Both the position numbers and the translations under genes were made by a program. Shown here piece by piece: positions 6,014-9,616 of a stretch of 9,616 nucleotides of DNA. The notes under the pieces were generated by a model. That model made no database searches, had not been told where the DNA came from, and was given only the letters and a program-made list of their open reading frames with translations. Position 1 is the stretch's first letter. Each line of letters begins with the position of its first letter. The DNA comes from JBBTTS01 sp038064135 (GTDB lineage: Bacteria > Patescibacteriota > Saccharimonadia > Saccharimonadales > OMJO01), in contig JBBTTS010000040.1 of NCBI GenBank assembly GCA_038064135.1, positions 1 to 9,616 of the forward strand. The letters are read 5' to 3'.

Positions 6014-6409
6014 TTATTCTTCGTTTGCTTCGTCGTTTTTTTCTTCGTCATCGCCTGCCTCATCTCCACGCTCGGCGGCCTTTTTAGCCTTTTCGGCCTT
6101 TAAAGCACCAGCTTTTGCAATGGCTTTTAGATCGGGTTTTGTTACTAAATATCTTATTACTTCATCAGTTATATTTAGTAAACTTTCCATTTTCTGAATA
6201 CTCTCGGGCATCAATTCTACCGAATAAAACACGTAAATAGCGTGTTCTAGCTTTTTAACGGGGTATGCTAATTTCTTTTTACCCCAATTGTCTATGCCCA
6301 GTACTTTACCACCATTTTCAGCTATGATTTTGGTGACTCGTTCTTCGGCTTTTGTTAGATCTACTTCTAGATCTGGGTGATACAATACCGCAATTTCGTA
6401 TTGACTCAA
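6014..6409 (-). CDS. rpsF: 30S ribosomal protein S6 (TTG start)
   Basis: With the start chosen here the protein has 131 residues and begins MSQYEIAVLYHPDLE, matching other S6 proteins. The frame could start 11 codons earlier (another TTG, 6442), but GGGAGG lies 4 bases before the TTG at 6409 and inside that extension, so the shorter form is preferred. The S6 fold covers about 1-95 (LAYPVKKLEHAIYVFYSVEL is typical). The tail from about 96 is Lys/Ala-rich and then strongly acidic, ending NDEANEE. In E. coli, RimK adds glutamates to the S6 C-terminus; here an acidic end is encoded directly. S6 binds S18 on the 30S platform. First gene of the operon, with a promoter about 75 bases upstream. Confidence 0.94.
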   Translation of the reverse strand: MSQYEIAVLYHPDLEVDLTKAEERVTKIIAENGGKVLGIDNWGKKKLAYPVKKLEHAIYVFYSVELMPESIQKMESLLNITDEVIRYLVTKPDLKAIAKAGALKAEKAKKAAERGDEAGDDEEKNDEANEE

Positions 6410-6413
6410 GTTT

Positions 6414-6419
6414 CCTCCC
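6414..6419 (-). promoter_or_regulatory. Ribosome binding site deciding the rpsF start
   Basis: GGGAGG on the minus strand, 4 bases before TTG at 6409, is the strongest Shine-Dalgarno in the window and outweighs the weak codon and the longer frame. Confidence 0.7.
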
Positions 6420-6438
6420 TTGGTTAATGCCCATACAT

Positions 6439-6454
6439 CCAAGCGCCCAAGCGC
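6439..6454 (-). repeat. Tandem 8-bp duplication in the rpsF leader
   Basis: Two perfect copies of GCGCTTGG on the minus strand, directly adjacent, in the rpsF 5' leader. GCGC-TTGG-GCGC can form a small hairpin, and either CTTGG can pair with CCAAG, which directly abuts the GGGAGG ribosome binding site. A control role is inference. Confidence 0.4.
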
Positions 6455-6484
6455 AAGACTATGAACTGAGTTGGTAGTAACTAA

Positions 6485-6513
6485 ATTTTATACTATCTAC
6501 CTCTGTTTTGCAA
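6485..6513 (-). promoter_or_regulatory. Promoter of the rpsF-ssb-rpsR-efp-tlyA operon
   Basis: On the minus strand TTGCAA (6513-6508) is followed after 17 bases by TAAAAT (6490-6485); an overlapping TATAAA (6492-6487) gives 15-base spacing. It lies just downstream of the surface protein stop and would give a leader of about 70 bases before rpsF. No terminator separates it from the upstream gene, so some read-through is likely. Confidence 0.55.
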
Positions 6514-6520
6514 GAAATTT

Positions 6521-8305
6521 TTACAGACCTTGGGTTTTCTTCAGATATTCGTCGTACTCACGTTGAGCTTTTCGTCTAAGCAAATACATTATCGCAAACC
6601 TACCGCCAACAATTAACGCTGCCAGCATAATTATCACTAAGAATATTGTTAGCACGGTATTAGATTTCTTGGTTTGTTTTCCGGTAATGACGAAGTTGCG
6701 TTTTTGGCCAAGTTCGATAGTATCGGTATTTGCGGCTTCATCATGCGTTTGAACGCTTAATACTTCCCAGCCTTCTCCACCTTGAGCGTGGTATTTTATG
6801 TCACTTATTCCGGTAAATACCGGGTTGCTTCTTTGAATTGTCGCAACAAGGCCATTACTGAATTCTTCGATACTATTTCCTTCCTTGTCTCGACAACTAA
6901 ATTCATATGGACCGGCCAGTGTGATGCGATCTTCAATGTCAGCCAGGCCAGATAACGTGGTCAGGTTGCAAAGCGCATCACTAAATAGTGTGCCAGCTTT
7001 GACCGTTATTTTGGCTATGCCGTCTTCACTTTCTACAAAACTGTCTTCATTAAATAAGACATTGGACTTGTATGTCGGTGCTTTGGCAGTAGCTGTTGCA
7101 AATCCGGATTTATTGCCGGCTGCATCGAACGATCTGATTCGATAAAAGTAATCTTTGTCAAAACTAGTTGATACGTCGTCAAATTCCAAACTAGTGGCGT
7201 TGGATTCAATTTCTTCCCAAGTTTGATTGTCCGTTGACCTTTCTATGCTATAACCTATAACCGCAATATTGTCGCTGGCAGCATCCCAGGTTAGCCCAAT
7301 TAAACCCTGTTCTTGGTCGGATTTAGCAATAAAGTTACTTGGTGCCGAAGGCGGCGTTCTGTCTGGAACGGCTGGTTGTGGCGCTGGACTAGACCCAGGC
7401 CTGGTTGTTGTTCCTGGCTTGCTACCAGGACTGGGTGGTGGCGGTGGTGTGCCTGGTGGAGGTGGCGTTCCAGGTGGTGGCGGTGGTGTGCCTGGTGGAG
7501 GTGGCGGTGTTATTGAAACATTGTTAACGTTTAAAATGTGGTTTACTTGTGCGGTGTTGCCAACTTTATCAATAGATTTAATTGTAAGAGTTTTTGATCC
7601 GTTGCTTGTAGAGGTCGTTGGCCAGGCATAAGCATACGGACTTGTAGAATCAGATGCTAATTTAGTAGAACCAAGCCAAAATTCTACCCTATCTAAACCG
7701 CTACCGCCACTGTCGGTCGAGTTAACATTAATTGTTGTGTTGCCACTTACGGTTGACCCATTTGCCGGTGACGATACTGCGACTATTGGTGCGTTACCAT
7801 CAACTACAAGCGTCGGTACAATTAATCCAGGATTATTTGGTGGTGCATTAGCGCACGCATATGAAAGTGTTCCAGTAAATACTAAGAATATTCCAGGTCT
7901 AAAAGTATGGGTAGTAGTATAGCTAGGTGCTTTTACGGATAGATTAAATGTTTGACGACCACCAGGAGCTACAGAACCACTAATATTATATCCGCTGTTG
8001 TATGTCCAAATTCCATCGCGATCAGCAAGTGCCATACCAAATGCTGATGACCATGTAGTTGTTCCGTCGTTCTCCATGACAACAGTGGCGTTAAAAGTAT
8101 CGTTTGGCCTCATTACCGATTTAGAAGTACTGACTGAAATACATCTGGTATGATGACCAGTGACAGCATTAGAATTAAATTGATTTTTAATGCCCAAAAA
8201 TGAGGCCACGCTAACTACTAAACAAATTTGGACAATGCCTAATAATTTTAGTTGATCGTGCTTTGAATGGCGTTGGTTATGGTGCCTAATCTGTTTTGGC
8301 GACAA
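6521..8305 (-). CDS. Membrane-anchored surface protein with NBR1-like, Ig-like and fibronectin III domains and a polyproline hinge
   Basis: No known function recognised; the architecture is clear. The 594 residues hold a basic His-rich N-terminus, a signal/membrane segment (about 20-38), a domain at about 55-168 resembling the NBR1-type Ig-like fold (PNDTFNATVVMENDGTTTW), a bacterial Ig-like domain at about 172-260 (APIVAVSSPANGSTVSG through GLDRVEFWLGSTKL to IDKVGNTA), a hinge at about 265-320 with proline runs of 5, 5, 4 and 5, a fibronectin III domain at about 318-410, an unassigned beta-rich domain at about 411-545, and a C-terminal membrane segment (550-577) with a short basic cytosolic tail. 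Most of the chain is therefore outside the cell, probably tethered at both ends unless the N-terminus is cleaved. A role in adhesion or host-cell contact is plausible inference. The TTG start has AAGGGG 7 bases upstream, and no in-frame ATG occurs before residue 65. It lies between ftsK and the rpsF operon and has its own promoter. Confidence 0.82.
   Translation of the reverse strand: MSPKQIRHHNQRHSKHDQLKLLGIVQICLVVSVASFLGIKNQFNSNAVTGHHTRCISVSTSKSVMRPNDTFNATVVMENDGTTTWSSAFGMALADRDGIWTYNSGYNISGSVAPGGRQTFNLSVKAPSYTTTHTFRPGIFLVFTGTLSYACANAPPNNPGLIVPTLVVDGNAPIVAVSSPANGSTVSGNTTINVNSTDSGGSGLDRVEFWLGSTKLASDSTSPYAYAWPTTSTSNGSKTLTIKSIDKVGNTAQVNHILNVNNVSITPPPPPGTPPPPPGTPPPPGTPPPPPSPGSKPGTTTRPGSSPAPQPAVPDRTPPSAPSNFIAKSDQEQGLIGLTWDAASDNIAVIGYSIERSTDNQTWEEIESNATSLEFDDVSTSFDKDYFYRIRSFDAAGNKSGFATATAKAPTYKSNVLFNEDSFVESEDGIAKITVKAGTLFSDALCNLTTLSGLADIEDRITLAGPYEFSCRDKEGNSIEEFSNGLVATIQRSNPVFTGISDIKYHAQGGEGWEVLSVQTHDEAANTDTIELGQKRNFVITGKQTKKSNTVLTIFLVIIMLAALIVGGRFAIMYLLRRKAQREYDEYLKKTQGL
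7434..7506. repeat. 34-bp direct repeat coding for the polyproline hinge
   Basis: Two identical 34-base copies (7434-7467 and 7473-7506) have a period of 39 bases, or 13 codons. They encode alternating Pro runs and Gly-Thr. The in-frame period suggests expansion or contraction by slippage without frameshift, so hinge length may vary between strains. Confidence 0.85.
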
Positions 8306-8312
8306 GTGTAAA

Positions 8313-8318
8313 CCCCTT
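8313..8318 (-). promoter_or_regulatory. Ribosome binding site deciding the surface protein start
   Basis: AAGGGG on the minus strand lies 7 bases before TTG at 8305 and supports this non-ATG start. Confidence 0.55.
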
Positions 8319-8337
8319 AGCTGGTAGAACTGGGGTA

Positions 8338-8346
8338 ATTATAACA
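8338..8346 (-). promoter_or_regulatory. Extended -10 promoter of the surface protein gene
   Basis: TGTTATAAT on the minus strand gives a perfect extended -10 box, 32 bases before the TTG start, with only a T-rich stretch where a -35 would sit. It lies in the 70-base gap after ftsK. The surrounding 12 bases equal those of the phosphoribosyltransferase promoter. Confidence 0.5.
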
Positions 8347-8375
8347 CTTATGTCTTGAGCTAAAAAAGTTTGGAT

Positions 8376-9616
8376 TTAAGACCGCTCTTCGTCTGGTATG
8401 TCGTTGTAGACATCTTCTTGGGGGTTGGACTGACTTCCACCAAACACATCATCTACACTGCTTACTAAGACTTCGCGTGGCCTCGAGCCATCAGCCGGAC
8501 CAACAATACCTTGTTCTTCCATTGATTCTATAATTCGGGCTGCTTTACCATAGCCAATTCTCAGACGCCTTTGAAGTAAGCTGGTACTAGCTTTACGAGC
8601 TTCTACTACTACTCGAACGGCATCTTTGAAAATTGGTTCGTCGCTACTGTCTATCTCGGCCACTATTCCACCTCGGCCGTTACTACTTAATTGAACAGGT
8701 TGGCTAATAATTTCATCATCGTATTGCGGTGGCCGTTGCATCCTGATGAAATCAGTAACTTTCAGAGTTTCGTCGTCGCCAATAAAAGCACCCTGAACAC
8801 GCTTTGGTTTAGGCATGTCAGCTGTTGATAACAGCATGTCACCTTGCCCAAGTAGTTTTTCGGCACCAATTTGGTCGATAATTGTCCTTGAATCTACCTG
8901 ACTGGCCGTAGTGAATGCAATTCTGGCTGGAATATTGGCTTTGATCAGGCCAGTAATAACATCGACACTTGGCCGTTGCGTGGCTAATACCAAATGTATG
9001 CCAACAGCACGGGCTTTTTGGGCAATTCGTACAATCAATGATTCAACGTCACGAGCGGCCATCATCATCAAATCGGCTAACTCATCTATAACCACAACGA
9101 TGTATGGCATGCCTTCACCTTTTTTCAGATTGTTATACTCGGCAATATTACGACGATGTGCTTCGCTCAGCGCCCGATAGCGGCGTTCCATTTCGGCGAC
9201 GGTCCACTTCAGAGCGGAAATACATTTTTCTGGCTCAGTAATTACAGGGGTTAGAAGGTGCGGTATGTCATCGTAAGGTTTAAGCTCTACTTGTTTTGGG
9301 TCGACTAAAATCAGTTTCAAATCGGCTGGACTGTTACGGTACAGCAAACTGGTCAGAACCGTGTTGATCATGACACTTTTTCCTGAACCTGTTTGGCCAG
9401 CCACTAAAACGTGCGGCATTTTAGCCAAATCGCCAACAATTGCAGCCCCAGAAATATCCTTTCCAATCACAAAACTTAGCGGGCCTACCAAGTTATTCCA
9501 TTCGGCAGACTCCAATAGCGACCTAACCCGCACTGTTGCGTATTTTAGGTTTGGCACTTCAATTCCAACCAGCCTTTTACCGGGGATCGGTGCTTCCATA
9601 CGAATACTATGAGCCG
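8376..9616 (-). CDS. ftsK: DNA translocase FtsK/SpoIIIE, C-terminal motor and gamma domain (5' end outside window)
   Basis: About 412 codons are visible; the frame continues past the window edge, so the ATG at 9599 is internal (SIRMEAPIPGK is mid-protein in this family). Counting from that Met: Walker A AGQTGSGKS at 67-75, a conserved ILVDPKQVELKPY segment at 97-109, Walker B VVVIDELAD at 168-176, ATQRPSVDVITGLIKANIP at 206-224, and a winged-helix gamma domain at about 322-381 (STSLLQRRLRIGYGKAARII) that in known FtsK proteins reads KOPS-type polarity sequences. FtsK is a hexameric ATP-driven pump at the division septum that clears and aligns chromosome ends. The N-terminal membrane part would be right of the window. 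A short acidic tail follows the gamma domain and ends DEERS with TAA. The next gene follows after 70 bases with its own promoter. Confidence 0.97.
   Translation of the reverse strand, partial: AHSIRMEAPIPGKRLVGIEVPNLKYATVRVRSLLESAEWNNLVGPLSFVIGKDISGAAIVGDLAKMPHVLVAGQTGSGKSVMINTVLTSLLYRNSPADLKLILVDPKQVELKPYDDIPHLLTPVITEPEKCISALKWTVAEMERRYRALSEAHRRNIAEYNNLKKGEGMPYIVVVIDELADLMMMAARDVESLIVRIAQKARAVGIHLVLATQRPSVDVITGLIKANIPARIAFTTASQVDSRTIIDQIGAEKLLGQGDMLLSTADMPKPKRVQGAFIGDDETLKVTDFIRMQRPPQYDDEIISQPVQLSSNGRGGIVAEIDSSDEPIFKDAVRVVVEARKASTSLLQRRLRIGYGKAARIIESMEEQGIVGPADGSRPREVLVSSVDDVFGGSQSNPQEDVYNDIPDEERS

Noticed and set aside
6410..6442. Longer rpsF start (142 residues, TTG at 6442)
   Set aside because: The extension is unlike S6 and contains the GGGAGG site that serves the TTG at 6409.
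7434..7506. Repeat considered as a CRISPR-like or iteron array
   Set aside because: Only two copies, no unique spacers, and it is codon-periodic inside a coding region.
7269..7631. Gly-rich and Trp/Arg-rich plus-strand open frames opposite the proline hinge
   Set aside because: They mirror the GC-rich proline repeat of the minus-strand surface gene and have no independent coding signal.
1..9616. Alternative genetic code with TGA as glycine or tryptophan
   Set aside because: All conserved genes are full length in the standard code without in-frame TGA.

Overview
The window is a compact, moderately AT-rich bacterial chromosome segment that reads cleanly in the standard code. Small proteins, tight or overlapping junctions, divergent serine-hydrolase and phosphoribosyltransferase families, a Pro-rich surface protein and the order rpsF-ssb-rpsR-efp-tlyA suggest a Patescibacteria/CPR genome, most likely Candidatus Saccharibacteria (TM7). 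That assignment is from recognition of protein style. No rRNA or other phylogenetic anchor is present.

Left end, plus strand: the tail of a probable serine site-specific recombinase (2-376) runs into and overlaps the start of ychF (321-1415). ychF meets the next gene tail to tail with a 4-base overlap. The rest of the window is on the minus strand.

Read in the direction of minus-strand transcription, from the right end: ftsK (8376-9616, 5' end outside the window); a promoter and a two-ended membrane surface protein with Ig-like domains, a polyproline hinge and a fibronectin III domain (6521-8305); a promoter and a translation/replication operon rpsF (TTG start at 6409), ssb, rpsR, efp, tlyA (to 3914); then a divergent phosphoribosyltransferase with its own extended -10 promoter (3196-3888); and last a membrane-anchored class A beta-lactamase-like D,D-peptidase relative (1412-3130).

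The operon joins ribosomal proteins S6 and S18, the single-stranded DNA-binding protein that often lies between their genes, the polyproline elongation factor EF-P and an S4-domain RNA 2'-O-methyltransferase. rpsR/efp and efp/tlyA are so close that translational coupling is likely. A structured spacer between ssb and rpsR could be a control element. The surface protein has four runs of 4-5 prolines, the kind of sequence that needs EF-P, which is encoded about 1.3 kb away.

Most of the window is housekeeping. The points most worth a second look are the recombinase/ychF overlap (possible edge of an integrated element), the ssb-rpsR spacer structure, the 12-base promoter core shared by two genes, and the surface protein with an unassigned membrane-proximal domain. 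I see no tRNA, rRNA, CRISPR array or insertion sequence, and no convincing new defence or mobile system. No stretch over about 110 bases lacks a gene.
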